Below are positions 1-10,510 of a DNA stretch of 64,000 bases, one piece after another. How positions within the stretch are numbered: position 1 is the first letter of the stretch; every line of letters starts with the position of its first letter. The position numbers and the translations under genes were made by a program. Source of the stretch: Planctomycetota bacterium (GTDB lineage Bacteria > Planctomycetota > UBA8742 > UBA2392); assembly GCA_019912315.1 (NCBI GenBank), contig JAIOJA010000016.1, positions 124,001 to 188,000 of the forward strand, given 5' to 3'. The notes under the pieces were generated by a model that saw only the letters and a list, made by a program, of their open reading frames with translations, made no database searches and was not told the origin of the DNA.

Positions 1-370
1 TTGGATTTGTTTTTGGTCTTGGGCATGTCTTCTCGAAGCTAGTAGCGGCTAATCGAACCGGACTTTGTATCAAAAACCGGTGCACGGCGCGACGATTCCA
101 TAAGGGCGGAGCGGTCTGCGCAAGTATCTGTTTACGGGAGGGTTAGTGGTGCTTTCAACAACGGGGAAAAGCCGTCAGGAATCCCGCCCGCGCGAGTGGC
201 GCAGCGTATGCAGTACCACGAGCCGTGCGGGTTGCGCTCGGGACGATCGTGCTGTTTCCCGGCGCGCCGGCCTGGGTTGGAATGGTGACCCTCGGCCGTT
301 TGTCTGCGCGCCCGCCCCCGACAGCTTCTCCACACTGCGCCGCTGTCGCGAGGGCTAGTACACTCCCGGC

Positions 371-3300
371 ATGGGGATTGAGCTGCTGCGAGTTCCGCTT
401 GAGGCTGACGTCTCGGGCTTCGTTGCCGCGCTGCTGCGCGACGCCGCAAGGGCAAGCGCGCCGTTTGCGCCGGCCCCCGTCATCTACATGGGTGCCAATG
501 AGCGCCGCGCGCGAGCCATCAGCCGCGCGGCCGGCGAGCAATACCCGGAGGGCACGCCGGACCGCGTCGCGCGCGAACTGCTGAGGCTGACGGCGCCGAC
601 GCTGGTCCTGCGCGGCGAGGTTGAGCGGGACTTCGATTTCTTCGGCGCGCTCGCCGCCACCCTGGATGAGTTGGGAGAAAAACGCCGCCCGGGGCGCGCA
701 CTCGTTGACGAGCTGCTGATCGCCTGGAAGCGCCTGGCGCAGGCTGTCCCACCCAACCAACGGGGCGATCTCGGCTGGCTGTCCCAGCTGGGGCGACGCG
801 GCGAATTGCTTGGCGGCGTCGTGCGCCGCTACCTCGAGCGCCTGAAACAGACCGGGCAGTATGACCCGGAAGACGCCCCTTGGCTGGCCGCGACGCACTG
901 CGATGCACGGCCGAAACTCGTGGTCGCCGACGACCTTGACCGCATCACCCCTGCCCGCGAGGCCTTCCTGCGCGCGCTTGCGGACAGGGCCGAGCGCACC
1001 CTGATTATCCTGCGCGGCAACCGCGAGGCGCTGCCCTTTCTCGCGGATGCTCACGAAGTTTCCCAGCAGCTGATGTTCGCCACGGAGGGCAGCGTCGTCA
1101 GCGAGCGGGAGTGGCCCGTGCGCCCGCTGGGCCATGCCTGCCGCGTGTGGCTTGGCGACGAGCCCCTCACCGCGCCGATCGCGCTGTTGCGCCCGCCGAC
1201 TCGGGGGGCCGAAGTACGCGAGGCCGCCCGGCTGATCAAGCGCGCGTACGCGGAAGGCATCGCCCCCGGGGATATCTGCGTGGCAATGCCGTCGCCGGGC
1301 GCCTACCGCGAACTGATTGAAGAGACCTTCACGGCATCCGGCATTCCGTACGACGCGCCGTTTGAGCTGCCCCTGGACGAAACGGCACCCGTGGCGGCGC
1401 TGCTGGATCTGCTGCGCACCGCCCGCAACGGACTGGAACGCAACGAGTTGCTGGACGCCCTGGCCTCGCCGTTTCTGCCGTTTGAAGCCTCCGACGAAGA
1501 CGCGCGCCTGCGGATACACGGGAGCCTCGATGCAGTCACGCGCGATGTGTATGTCGTGGGAGGGCGTGATGTCCGCCGGGACTGGCTGGACAAGCTTGAG
1601 GCCGCCGCGCACCCCGAGCGCGACGTGATTCTTGAGCCCGCACGGCACATCCTGCAATTGCTGGCGCCCTTCACAAAACGCCAGGCGCGCGCCGTGAGTT
1701 TTTTCGAGGCCCTGGAAACGCTGCTGGGGGCGTGCGGCGCCCCGCGCGTCGCGAAGGCGGACAGCCGCGCCGGCGCCGCCAACGCTTCTCTGCACGCCGG
1801 CGCACTTCACGCGTTCACCGGGCTGCTGCATGAAATGCGCGAGGAATTCCGGCGCATTGGAAACCCGGACATGCCGGTCGGCGAGTTGTCGCGTGCCCTG
1901 CTTGAGCAGGCGCGCGCGCGCAGTGTCCGCCCGCCGGAAGGGGACGCGCCCCGTGTGCGCGTGCTGGGTCTGCGCGAGCTGCGCGGCATGTCGATCCGGC
2001 ATCTGGTGGTGCTGGGGCTCACGGATCGTGACCTGCCGCTTGCGGCGCAGGAGACACTGTTTCTGCCTGCGGCGCATGAGGAAGCACTTGCGGGCGTGCT
2101 GGGCGCGCGCGTGGCGCGGGAACTCTGCGCGCCGATCGATGTAGCCGCACAGGGCGATTACCTGTTCGCCCACATGCTGCTGTGCGCGGGCGACGCCCTT
2201 ACCCTGATGCTTCCCGCCGCCGAAAGCGACACCCCGTTCGTGCCCGCAACGCCATTCGCGCGCCTGCTGCGCTGCATGGCGCAAAACAAGCTGGAGGGCA
2301 TTCCTGCGTCTGCGCACGGCGAGCTGCCGACCTCGCCCGGTGATCTGGCTGCCCGGGCGGGCGCCCTGTTGACCAAGGCGGAGCGCGACGGCAGCAAGCG
2401 CGAACAGGCACTGGCCCTGTCACCCGCGTTGCGTGTCGGGCTGCACGGGCGCTGCATGGAACTCGCGCGCACGGACATGGCGAGCCCCCCCCACCAGTAC
2501 GAGGGCATCGTGGGGCGGCACGCCGAGCTTGCGGCGAAGTTCGCCAGTGACGCCGCCGAGCCCTACCTGTTTTCGCCCAGTCAGATCGACAGCTACGCCG
2601 AATGCCCCATGCGCTTCTGGGGGCGCTACATCCTCGGCGTGAAGGCGCCGGAAGACCCCACCTTGGACACCAAACCCTCCGCCGTGGGCACTCTGCTGCA
2701 CGAAGTCTTCGAGCGCTGGGTGCTGTTGCTGCGTCAAGAGGCCGGACAGCCCGATGTTCTGGCCGACGCGACAGCACGCGGGGCCTTGAAGCTGTCCGAT
2801 GCAGGCGGGCGCGACGTCGGGCTGCGGCTGATCGCCCAGGCGTTCGAATACGCCTGTCAGAAGAACCCGAGCGAGGGCCCTTTCTGGGAAGGCGTGAAGC
2901 AGCTTGTGGCGGCCGGCCTGCCGGGGCGCCCCGACGACGGGCTGGGCGAGGGGCTGCTGGTGCGCTTTGTCGATCATGAACTGGCGCGCAACGCCGAGGG
3001 CTGGGGCATTCGCTTCGTGGAATTCGACTTCGGCAAGGGCAACGAGCCAAGGCCCGACCGCCCGGATACGGTGGCCGCCGCCATCGACCTGGAGACGCCG
3101 GAAGGCAGGTTGCGGCTGATGGGCAGTGTCGACCGCGTCGACGAAGGGCCCGACGGACTGGAAATCATCGACTACAAAACCGGGCGCGCCAAGACCACCG
3201 GCGACGTCCGTGACGGCAAGGCGTTTCAGCTTCCGACCTATCTGGCCGCAATCTCGCAGCTTGCAGGCACGCCGCCCCGCGGCATGAAGTACTTCCGTGT

Positions 3301-3598
3301 TCCGCCCGAAGGGGCGATTGAAGTTGTTGACGTGACTGTCGCGAACCGCAAGCCGGCCTACGACGTGGACGAGCTGGTTTCGACCCGGCTGCCCGAGCGC
3401 CTGCAGCGAATTGTCAACGCCCTGCGCCACGGCGTGTTCCTGCACACGCCATTCGCCCGCCTGACAGACGCCTGCAAATACTGCGACTACGCGGCCGCCT
3501 GCGCCCGGCGCGAAGACGTGATTTCCGAGCGCCAGACGCGCATGGCTGAAGCCGAAACTCCCGAAGTGCCGCACGTATACCTGCCGGAGGCAAAATGA
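371..3598 (+). CDS. AddB-like / PD-(D/E)XK exonuclease subunit with probable Fe-S nuclease domain
   Basis: 1075 aa ORF; C-terminal LSPSQIDSYAECPMRFWGRYILG, GTLLHEVFERWV, EIIDYKTGRAK, QLPTYLAAI and CKYCDYAAAC match RecB/AddB-type nuclease with Cys ligands; overlaps next helicase gene by ATGA. Confidence 0.85.
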   Translation: MGIELLRVPLEADVSGFVAALLRDAARASAPFAPAPVIYMGANERRARAISRAAGEQYPEGTPDRVARELLRLTAPTLVLRGEVERDFDFFGALAATLDELGEKRRPGRALVDELLIAWKRLAQAVPPNQRGDLGWLSQLGRRGELLGGVVRRYLERLKQTGQYDPEDAPWLAATHCDARPKLVVADDLDRITPAREAFLRALADRAERTLIILRGNREALPFLADAHEVSQQLMFATEGSVVSEREWPVRPLGHACRVWLGDEPLTAPIALLRPPTRGAEVREAARLIKRAYAEGIAPGDICVAMPSPGAYRELIEETFTASGIPYDAPFELPLDETAPVAALLDLLRTARNGLERNELLDALASPFLPFEASDEDARLRIHGSLDAVTRDVYVVGGRDVRRDWLDKLEAAAHPERDVILEPARHILQLLAPFTKRQARAVSFFEALETLLGACGAPRVAKADSRAGAANASLHAGALHAFTGLLHEMREEFRRIGNPDMPVGELSRALLEQARARSVRPPEGDAPRVRVLGLRELRGMSIRHLVVLGLTDRDLPLAAQETLFLPAAHEEALAGVLGARVARELCAPIDVAAQGDYLFAHMLLCAGDALTLMLPAAESDTPFVPATPFARLLRCMAQNKLEGIPASAHGELPTSPGDLAARAGALLTKAERDGSKREQALALSPALRVGLHGRCMELARTDMASPPHQYEGIVGRHAELAAKFASDAAEPYLFSPSQIDSYAECPMRFWGRYILGVKAPEDPTLDTKPSAVGTLLHEVFERWVLLLRQEAGQPDVLADATARGALKLSDAGGRDVGLRLIAQAFEYACQKNPSEGPFWEGVKQLVAAGLPGRPDDGLGEGLLVRFVDHELARNAEGWGIRFVEFDFGKGNEPRPDRPDTVAAAIDLETPEGRLRLMGSVDRVDEGPDGLEIIDYKTGRAKTTGDVRDGKAFQLPTYLAAISQLAGTPPRGMKYFRVPPEGAIEVVDVTVANRKPAYDVDELVSTRLPERLQRIVNALRHGVFLHTPFARLTDACKYCDYAAACARREDVISERQTRMAEAETPEVPHVYLPEAK

Positions 3599-6500
3599 AG
3601 CCGCCCCTGGCTACCGAAGGACTGAACGACGGGCAGCGCGCGGCGCTTAACCTGACGCGCGACATGCTGGTCAGCGCCGGCGCCGGCGCCGGCAAAACGC
3701 AGGTGCTGGGGCTGCGCTATCTCGCTATCGTTGAAGAAGGGCTGGCGAATGTGCCGGACATTGTGGCCTTCACCTTCACGGACAAGGCCGCCGCCGAAAT
3801 GCGCGAGCGCGTGCAGGGCCTGCTGCTGGCCCGCATCGAAGAGGCGCGGGGCGACAAGCCTCGCCTTGCGCGTCTGAAGCAGGCCCAGTCCGAGTTCGCC
3901 CGCAACCGCATCAGCACGGTGCACGGTTTCTGTCATCGCCTGCTGCGGGATTACTCCTGGGAGGCCGGGCTTGAGCCCCGCGCGCCGATACTGGACGAGC
4001 GCGCGCAATCACTGGCGAGAGAGCGCGCGATCCGCCGCGTGCTGCTGCAATCCAATGCCGCCGAACAGCCGGCGCTGTCAGCTGCTCTCGTGCGCCTTGG
4101 CACGGTGACGCGCCTGTTTACGCTGACGGAATCACTGACCCGCATGTTGCGCGAGCGCGCGTTCGCGAAACCGCCGCTGCACCGCGCAGCCGAGCTGTGG
4201 GCCAACCCCGACGCCGAAGTCGCCCGCCGCCGCGAGTTGTACGAGGCAATGCTGCACGAGCATCTGGCCGCGACGTACGCCGCTGTCAGCAGCATCGACC
4301 GCGGCAGCGCGGGGGGTGCCCGGGCCGGCGACAAGCTGCGGGAGCTGGTGGAATCGCTGCAGGCTGCGTCCACCGCAGGGGACGCGCGGGCGCTGCGCGA
4401 GCTGCTTCTGAAGAAGGACGGCGACCCGCGCGCTCCGGGCGGTGCAAAGGGGAACTGGAAGCACGACCTCGACGCGCTTGATCGCGTGCGCGCGCAGGTA
4501 CTTGCAGCGGCTGCCGCGCTGGCGCCGGCCGCCGAAGTGCTGGACTTTCCATTCGACGAGGCCTTTGAGCGCCGTGTAGGGCGCGTCGCCGGCGACCTTG
4601 CCATCGTGTTCGACGCGGTCTGCGAGGCCTATGAAGAGGAATGCGCGGGCGGACTGGATTTTCTGGACCTGGAGCTCAAGGCCCTGGACTTGCTGCGCGG
4701 AGACGAGGGCGTTCGCCGGGATACGATTCGGGCCGCGAAGTATCTGCTGGTGGACGAGTACCAGGACACCAACCCGACGCAGGGCGAATTGTTTTCACTG
4801 ATCACCGATGACAGCGACAACCCCGGGCGCTTCTTCGCCGTCGGCGACGCCAAGCAGTCAATTTACGCCTTTCGTGGCAGCGACGTGCGCGTGTTCAACC
4901 GCGCGCTGGACTGGATTCCGAGGCGCAACACAAAGTCGGGCGTGGCCGCGAAACCGCTGTCGCCCGCGTGGGGGTTGACCTGTCAAGATACACCGGAGCG
5001 CCGCGCGGGGATTATCAGACTCGAGCACAACTACCGCACCGTCAGCCCTGTGCTGGATCTCGGCAACCGGATCTTCCGGAACATCTTCCACCGCGCCGAC
5101 TATCGGGATTTCGACGCACGCCCCCAGGACATGATCGCCGGAAAACAGTCGCCGGGTGCAACCGGCCATTCACCCGTCGAGTTCCATGTTCTGCCAGACG
5201 TAAACGCCTACGAAGAGGCCGAGTACGTCGCCCGGCAGGCGCGGCGATTGCGTGACAAGCAGGTGCCCCTCTCGAACATCACGATTCTGGTGCGCCGGAG
5301 CACGCGCAACGCGTTGTACCGGAACGCCTTCGCGCGACATGATCTGCCGCTGCTCGTCGTGGGTGAGGGCGGGCTGTTCCACACCCAGGAGGCCCTGGAC
5401 TGCGTGAACCTGCTGCGCGCCCTCGCGAACCCGGGCGACAACGTCGCCGTGCTTGGCGTGCTGCGTTCGCCTTTGGCCGGGCTGTCAGACGTCTTCCTTA
5501 CCGAACTTGCCCTGGGCAGCAACCGCAACGAACCTTTGCTCAAGCGCCTTGAGGACTGGGCGGCCAGACCGGCGCACGCGGACACATTCCTGCAACGCTT
5601 TCAACAACTGCGCCGGCGTGCCGGACGGGACGCGCCTTCGTTACTGCTGGGCGACGCCCTGTCCGGATTCGGCTATCTGCTTGCGGTCGGCAGCAGCCCC
5701 GACGCCGAGCAACGCATGGCCAACGTCGCGCGAATGCTTGAACTGGTGCGAGCCATGCAGCATGAGCTGCCCTCACTCGCGCCGCTGGTGCGTGAGTTGC
5801 GCGACCGCATCGACCGCGAAGAGGATGAAACCCAGGGCGTGCCCGACAGCACCGTTGAGGGCGTGCGCCTGATGACGATTCACAAAGCCAAGGGCCTGGA
5901 GTTTCCGATCGTGATTCTGCCGGACCTTGGCGCCAGCATCTCCGGCGGTGGGCGCGGCCTGGTGCGCGAGTTGCCTGAGGAGCCGGGCGAGCCCCTGGGC
6001 TTCTACCTGCGCAGTCTCGACGACGACGACCGGGGCGATTTCCGAAGCGACTTCGTGGCCTGGCGCGCGAAGCTCGCGGCCAGGGAACGCGGGCTCACCG
6101 AGGAAAAGCGCGCCCTGTATGTGGCCTGGACTCGCGCCGCCGAGCGCATCCTGCTGGTCGGCAGCCTGAAGCCGGGCAAGCCCTTCGACAAAGACGTCTG
6201 GGGGCATCAACTGCTGCGCGCCATGGGCATCCGCGACTGGAACGCCGACTGCGAACACGAGTGCGTGCAGATGGTCTGGCCGGACGAAGTGGAGCCGAGC
6301 GAAGCCGCGCCACACACGATGCACATCGACTCCGCCCGCGCCGCGTTGTCCGCGGGATCATTGCCGCTGCCCGCGTCGATTGACGATTCACTTGTAGCGC
6401 CCCTGCCGGGTCCCGCCGGCCGCGCGACAGCCGCCGATCCGGAGGCGGTCGAGTTCGGCACGCTTGTGCATGCCGCCATGGAAGATCACCTGCGCGGGCT

Positions 6501-6882
6501 GGAAATCGGGCTTGCCAACGCGCGCGTTGCCGGCCATGTAAGCCGCGCCAGGGAGGCGCTTGCGACTCTTGGCCGGGCGAAGCACACGCATCCCGAGTTC
6601 GGCATCATGACGCCAGATGGCCCGCGCCGCCTGGACCTGCTGCGCGAGCTGGACGGCGACGCGTTCGAAATCATCGACTACAAAACCGACGCCGTAACAA
6701 CCGACCTCGCGCAACACGCGGAACTCGCGCACGGCGATCAACTGCGCGCCTACGCAAGCGCGTTGACCGGCTACCTCGCGCTGCGCGATCGCAAGCCTGC
6801 CCGTATTCGGCTTCTTGTGTGTTTCACCGCGCCGGATGACTTGCGCCCCGGCGAGCGACTGGTTGAAATCACGCCCAAATGA
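3595..6882 (+). CDS. UvrD/AddA-like ATP-dependent helicase-nuclease
   Basis: VSAGAGAGKTQVL Walker A, VDEYQDTNPTQ, GDAKQSIYAFRGSD, MTIHKAKGLEFPIV, YVAWTRA, C-terminal GTLVHAAMEDHL...FEIIDYKTDAV nuclease motif. Confidence 0.9.
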   Translation: MKPPLATEGLNDGQRAALNLTRDMLVSAGAGAGKTQVLGLRYLAIVEEGLANVPDIVAFTFTDKAAAEMRERVQGLLLARIEEARGDKPRLARLKQAQSEFARNRISTVHGFCHRLLRDYSWEAGLEPRAPILDERAQSLARERAIRRVLLQSNAAEQPALSAALVRLGTVTRLFTLTESLTRMLRERAFAKPPLHRAAELWANPDAEVARRRELYEAMLHEHLAATYAAVSSIDRGSAGGARAGDKLRELVESLQAASTAGDARALRELLLKKDGDPRAPGGAKGNWKHDLDALDRVRAQVLAAAAALAPAAEVLDFPFDEAFERRVGRVAGDLAIVFDAVCEAYEEECAGGLDFLDLELKALDLLRGDEGVRRDTIRAAKYLLVDEYQDTNPTQGELFSLITDDSDNPGRFFAVGDAKQSIYAFRGSDVRVFNRALDWIPRRNTKSGVAAKPLSPAWGLTCQDTPERRAGIIRLEHNYRTVSPVLDLGNRIFRNIFHRADYRDFDARPQDMIAGKQSPGATGHSPVEFHVLPDVNAYEEAEYVARQARRLRDKQVPLSNITILVRRSTRNALYRNAFARHDLPLLVVGEGGLFHTQEALDCVNLLRALANPGDNVAVLGVLRSPLAGLSDVFLTELALGSNRNEPLLKRLEDWAARPAHADTFLQRFQQLRRRAGRDAPSLLLGDALSGFGYLLAVGSSPDAEQRMANVARMLELVRAMQHELPSLAPLVRELRDRIDREEDETQGVPDSTVEGVRLMTIHKAKGLEFPIVILPDLGASISGGGRGLVRELPEEPGEPLGFYLRSLDDDDRGDFRSDFVAWRAKLAARERGLTEEKRALYVAWTRAAERILLVGSLKPGKPFDKDVWGHQLLRAMGIRDWNADCEHECVQMVWPDEVEPSEAAPHTMHIDSARAALSAGSLPLPASIDDSLVAPLPGPAGRATAADPEAVEFGTLVHAAMEDHLRGLEIGLANARVAGHVSRAREALATLGRAKHTHPEFGIMTPDGPRRLDLLRELDGDAFEIIDYKTDAVTTDLAQHAELAHGDQLRAYASALTGYLALRDRKPARIRLLVCFTAPDDLRPGERLVEITPK

Positions 6883-8354
6883 GCTGGCACTTAACAGACT
6901 CCCGCCTGGCGCGGAACGTGCTCTTCTTCGGGCTGCCGCTCGTGCTGGGGCTGGCCGCCCACGCCGTGTTCAACCTGGTGGACACGCTGCTGGTGGGCCA
7001 GCTTGGCGGCATGGACGGCGCGCGGGCAATCAGCGTGACCGGGCTCTGCGACCCGATTACCACTTTCCAGACCATCCTGTTCAACGGCCCCATCGCCGGT
7101 GCAGGCGTGCTGCTGGCTCGCCGGGCGGGGGCGCACGACGAAGAAGGATTGCGCCGGATAGCTCTCCGCGCCGCAGGTTTCGTGATCGCGCTGTCCGTCG
7201 GCATGGCGATTCCCGGGCTGATCTGGGCCGAGGAAATCGCCATTGCCATGGGGGCGCAGCGCGGCTGGCAGGTTGAGCTGTGCGAAGAATACCTGCGCAT
7301 CATGCTCGGCGGCGGCATCACGGCCGGCATGTTCCTGTACCTGACGACCGTTGAGCGGTCACTCGGGCGCACGGGAATTTTCCTGACCTTCTTCATGCTC
7401 AGCAACATTCTCAACGCGGTCTTCGGCGTGTTCCTGATTTACGGCGACGGGGCCTACCCGTCTTTCATCCCCACGTTCATGGAGCGCATGGGGCAGGGCA
7501 TGGGCATCCCGCGCATGGGCGTGATCGGCAGCGCCTGGTCAACCGTGGGGGCACGGGCCGTCGCAGGAATTCTCTGTCTCGGCTATGGCCTGTATCGGGG
7601 GCATCTACGCGGCAAGGTTCGCTGGCTGATCCCGCAGGGCAAGTCCGTCGTTGAATTGATGCGCATCGGCATGTGGAACAACGGGCAGGTGGCCGCTCGC
7701 GGAATTGCCGGCGGCATCATGATCCGCACGATTCAGGAAGCGGGCGGCGGCAACCCCAACGTGGTCGGCGGCGTGTTTGTTGGGCTGAAGGTCGAGCTGA
7801 TGCTGATCCTGATGGCCTTCGGCTGGGGCGCGGCGGCCCAGACGCTTGTCGCGACAAGTCTGGGCGGCGGCAAGCTGAAACGCGCGGCGCAGGAAGAACG
7901 CATGACGGTCCTGTTCTCCGTACTGCTGGGTCTGGCGCTGACGATCCCGCTGTTTGTATTTGTCGAGGAAGTCGCGGCCCTGTTCAACCCGGAGCCGCAG
8001 CTTGTGCAGTGGTCGAAGATTTACATGCAGATCATGGCAGTCGGATTTGTGGCCATGCCCGTCAACGTGGTGATCAGCCAGGTCATGATCGCGCGCGACA
8101 ACCTGAAAACGCCGGTGATCACCGATTCCATCGTGCTGCTCGGCATCATGTCACCCGCCATGATCATTGCCGCGCTCGCGGGCGCGGGCGTGAAGGTCAT
8201 CATCATCATCAACGTGGTGGTGAACGTCGGACTGTCGATAATCTACGTGGTGATCAGGCTACGCCGCGGCCATCATCATGACGCAACCGGCCATCATCAG
8301 AAACAGGAACGCGGCGATCCCGACAGCGACCCACAGCAGAGTGTTCGAGCCTGA
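6879..8354 (+). CDS. MATE family efflux transporter
   Basis: 12-TM-like hydrophobic protein, FFGLPLVLGLAAHAVFNLVDTLLVGQLGG typical of MATE; ATGA overlap with upstream gene. Confidence 0.88.
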   Translation: MSWHLTDSRLARNVLFFGLPLVLGLAAHAVFNLVDTLLVGQLGGMDGARAISVTGLCDPITTFQTILFNGPIAGAGVLLARRAGAHDEEGLRRIALRAAGFVIALSVGMAIPGLIWAEEIAIAMGAQRGWQVELCEEYLRIMLGGGITAGMFLYLTTVERSLGRTGIFLTFFMLSNILNAVFGVFLIYGDGAYPSFIPTFMERMGQGMGIPRMGVIGSAWSTVGARAVAGILCLGYGLYRGHLRGKVRWLIPQGKSVVELMRIGMWNNGQVAARGIAGGIMIRTIQEAGGGNPNVVGGVFVGLKVELMLILMAFGWGAAAQTLVATSLGGGKLKRAAQEERMTVLFSVLLGLALTIPLFVFVEEVAALFNPEPQLVQWSKIYMQIMAVGFVAMPVNVVISQVMIARDNLKTPVITDSIVLLGIMSPAMIIAALAGAGVKVIIIINVVVNVGLSIIYVVIRLRRGHHHDATGHHQKQERGDPDSDPQQSVRA

Positions 8355-9443
8355 ACTGCTGCCCTGAAACTGCCCCGCATGGGAAGGGTGCGGCGACTGG
8401 CTGTGCCCGGGCGCCTGCGTCCATTGCGGCGCCTGACTGGGAGGCGGTGGCGTCGGCGCGGCCGGCACGTATTGCGACATGCTGCCGTGGTCCAGCAGGT
8501 CTTCCAGTGAGCTGAGGCGCGAGCCGCCGGTAATCTGCGCAAGCTGGTCGCGCACGGCCTCGGCGGTCGGGCGCAGGCTCGGGTCACGCGCGGTCATGCT
8601 GATCAACAGGTAGACGGCGGCGTCGGGCACGTGTCCGAATTTCTCGCGGTCGTAGGGCACGTCCTTGTTCACGTGCTGCACGGCGATGCTGACCGGCGTC
8701 GTGCCGGAGTAAGGCGGCGCACCGGTGATCAGATTGTAGGCCGTCACGCCAAGGCTGTAGATGTCGCTGCGCTGGTCGAGCTCCGCTCCGTTGGACTGTT
8801 CGGGGCTCATGTAGTGGGCCGTGCCGATCGCAGCGCCGGGCATGGTCAGCTCGGTTGTCTGCTCTACCGCACGTGCAAGCCCGAAGTCGCCCAGCTTCAC
8901 GCGCCCGTCCTTGCTGATGAAAATGTTGTGCGGCTTGATGTCGCGATGGACGATTCCCTGCGCGTGCGCATGGGCGAGCCCGTCCGCGACCTGCGAAATC
9001 ACTTTGAGCGCCGACTGTCCCTTCAAGGGGCCGTGCTTTTTCAGCAACGCCGACAGGTCCGTGCCGTCGACGAATTCCATCACAATGTAGGGCGTGCCGT
9101 CCTGCTCATTGACGTCGAGCACGCGCACGATGTTCGGGTGGTCAAGTTTCGCGGCCGTGCGGGCCTCGCGCAGAAAGCGCTGGCGACCGCTGCCGTCGGC
9201 GGCCAGGGCGGCGCTCATGGTCTTGACGGCCACGGGCACGTCCAGCCCCAGGTGCTGGCCCTTGTAGACCTTGCCCATGCCGCCGCGGCCGAGTTCACGC
9301 GAGATGTGAACCTGGCCGAATTTGATGTCGAGCAGCGGCTCGTCAGGCTTGGCCTCGTGGGACGACTGCGAATCACTGCCAAGCTCAAGCAGGGTCTGCT
9401 CGTCCATTGGCTTGAAAGCGTCTTGATCGTCCTCTTGCGGCAT
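8259..9443 (-). CDS. Serine/threonine protein kinase with C-terminal TM segment
   Basis: GRGGMGKVYKG, VAVKTM, VHRDIKPHNI, DFGLA, HYMSPEQ; C-terminal LLWVAVGIAAFLFLMMAGCVM. Confidence 0.92.
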   Translation of the reverse strand: MPQEDDQDAFKPMDEQTLLELGSDSQSSHEAKPDEPLLDIKFGQVHISRELGRGGMGKVYKGQHLGLDVPVAVKTMSAALAADGSGRQRFLREARTAAKLDHPNIVRVLDVNEQDGTPYIVMEFVDGTDLSALLKKHGPLKGQSALKVISQVADGLAHAHAQGIVHRDIKPHNIFISKDGRVKLGDFGLARAVEQTTELTMPGAAIGTAHYMSPEQSNGAELDQRSDIYSLGVTAYNLITGAPPYSGTTPVSIAVQHVNKDVPYDREKFGHVPDAAVYLLISMTARDPSLRPTAEAVRDQLAQITGGSRLSSLEDLLDHGSMSQYVPAAPTPPPPSQAPQWTQAPGHSQSPHPSHAGQFQGSSSGSNTLLWVAVGIAAFLFLMMAGCVMMMAAA

Positions 9444-9470
9444 TGGCTGATTGTCCTCTTACTGGTGGTT

Positions 9471-10460
9471 ATGAGCAAGAAGGCGTTAGTTACAGGTGGG
9501 ACAGGTTTTGTCGGCAGCGCCATCGTGCGCGAGCTGCTGGCGAACGGCGAGCAGGTCAAGGTCTTTCGCCGCGAATCCAGCCCCCTGACCAATCTGGAAG
9601 GCCTGGACGTCGAGCACGCAATCGGCGACCTGCTTGATCGCGACAGTCTTGTATCTGCACTGCATAGCTGTGATCGCCTGTATCACTGCGCGGCCCTGTA
9701 CAAACTTTCCGGCGGCTACGAAAAATACCTGCAAGCGAACGTTGTCGGTACGCGCAACGCACTTGGCGCGGCTATGGAGAGGGGCATCGAGCGCGTCGTG
9801 CACACCAGCAGCATCGCCGCCATCGGCGGGCCTCGCGGGCGCGGGAAAGTTACCGAAGATCAAGTCTGGAACTGGGCGCCCCTGAACAACCCGTACATCA
9901 CCAGCAAATTTATCTCCGAGCACGAGGCGCTGAAATTCGGCGCGCAAGGCCTGCCGGTCGTGATCATCAACCCGGGCGCGCCCATCGGGCCCTGCGACGT
10001 GAAGCCGACACCCACGGGCGCTATGATCGTCAGCCTGATCCGTGGCACTTACCCCATGTGGATGCCGGTCGACATCGGACTGGTTGACGTAGACGACTGC
10101 GCCCGCCAGCACCGCCTCGCCATGGAAAAAGGCAAACCCGGCGAGCGCTATCTGTCGGTCGGCGAGACGCTGTCGCTGGGCCAGGCCGGGAAGCTCCTAG
10201 GCGAGCTGGTCGGCGCGCCATGGCGACCAACGCTGCCAAGCTGGATGCTCAAGCTCACCATCTACGGAACCTACCTGCTGCCCCAATGGGCCAACATGCT
10301 CGCAGCCGTGGCCCGCTACCCACTGCACAGCTTCGACTACGACACCAAGAAAGCCCAGCAAGACCTCGGCATGCAGTTCCGCCCGATCCGCGAAAGCCTC
10401 TTAAATGCAGGCAAGTGGTACGCCGAACACGGCTACTGCAAACTGCGCAACACAGATTGA
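9471..10460 (+). CDS. NAD-dependent epimerase/dehydratase (HpnA-like SDR)
   Basis: MSKKALVTGGTGFVGSAIVREL, VHTSSIAAIGG, YITSKFISE; ORF track start (8631) is antisense to the kinase, real ATG at 9471. Confidence 0.85.
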   Translation: MSKKALVTGGTGFVGSAIVRELLANGEQVKVFRRESSPLTNLEGLDVEHAIGDLLDRDSLVSALHSCDRLYHCAALYKLSGGYEKYLQANVVGTRNALGAAMERGIERVVHTSSIAAIGGPRGRGKVTEDQVWNWAPLNNPYITSKFISEHEALKFGAQGLPVVIINPGAPIGPCDVKPTPTGAMIVSLIRGTYPMWMPVDIGLVDVDDCARQHRLAMEKGKPGERYLSVGETLSLGQAGKLLGELVGAPWRPTLPSWMLKLTIYGTYLLPQWANMLAAVARYPLHSFDYDTKKAQQDLGMQFRPIRESLLNAGKWYAEHGYCKLRNTD

Positions 10461-10510
10461 CGCGAAGAACTACCTCAGCCGCGGAGTCAGAAACTCCGTG
10501 AAATCCGTGG

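Noticed and set aside
155-2317. 720 aa minus-strand ORF
   Set aside because: Lies antisense to the AddB-like gene; low-complexity shadow ORF from high GC codon bias, no domain signature
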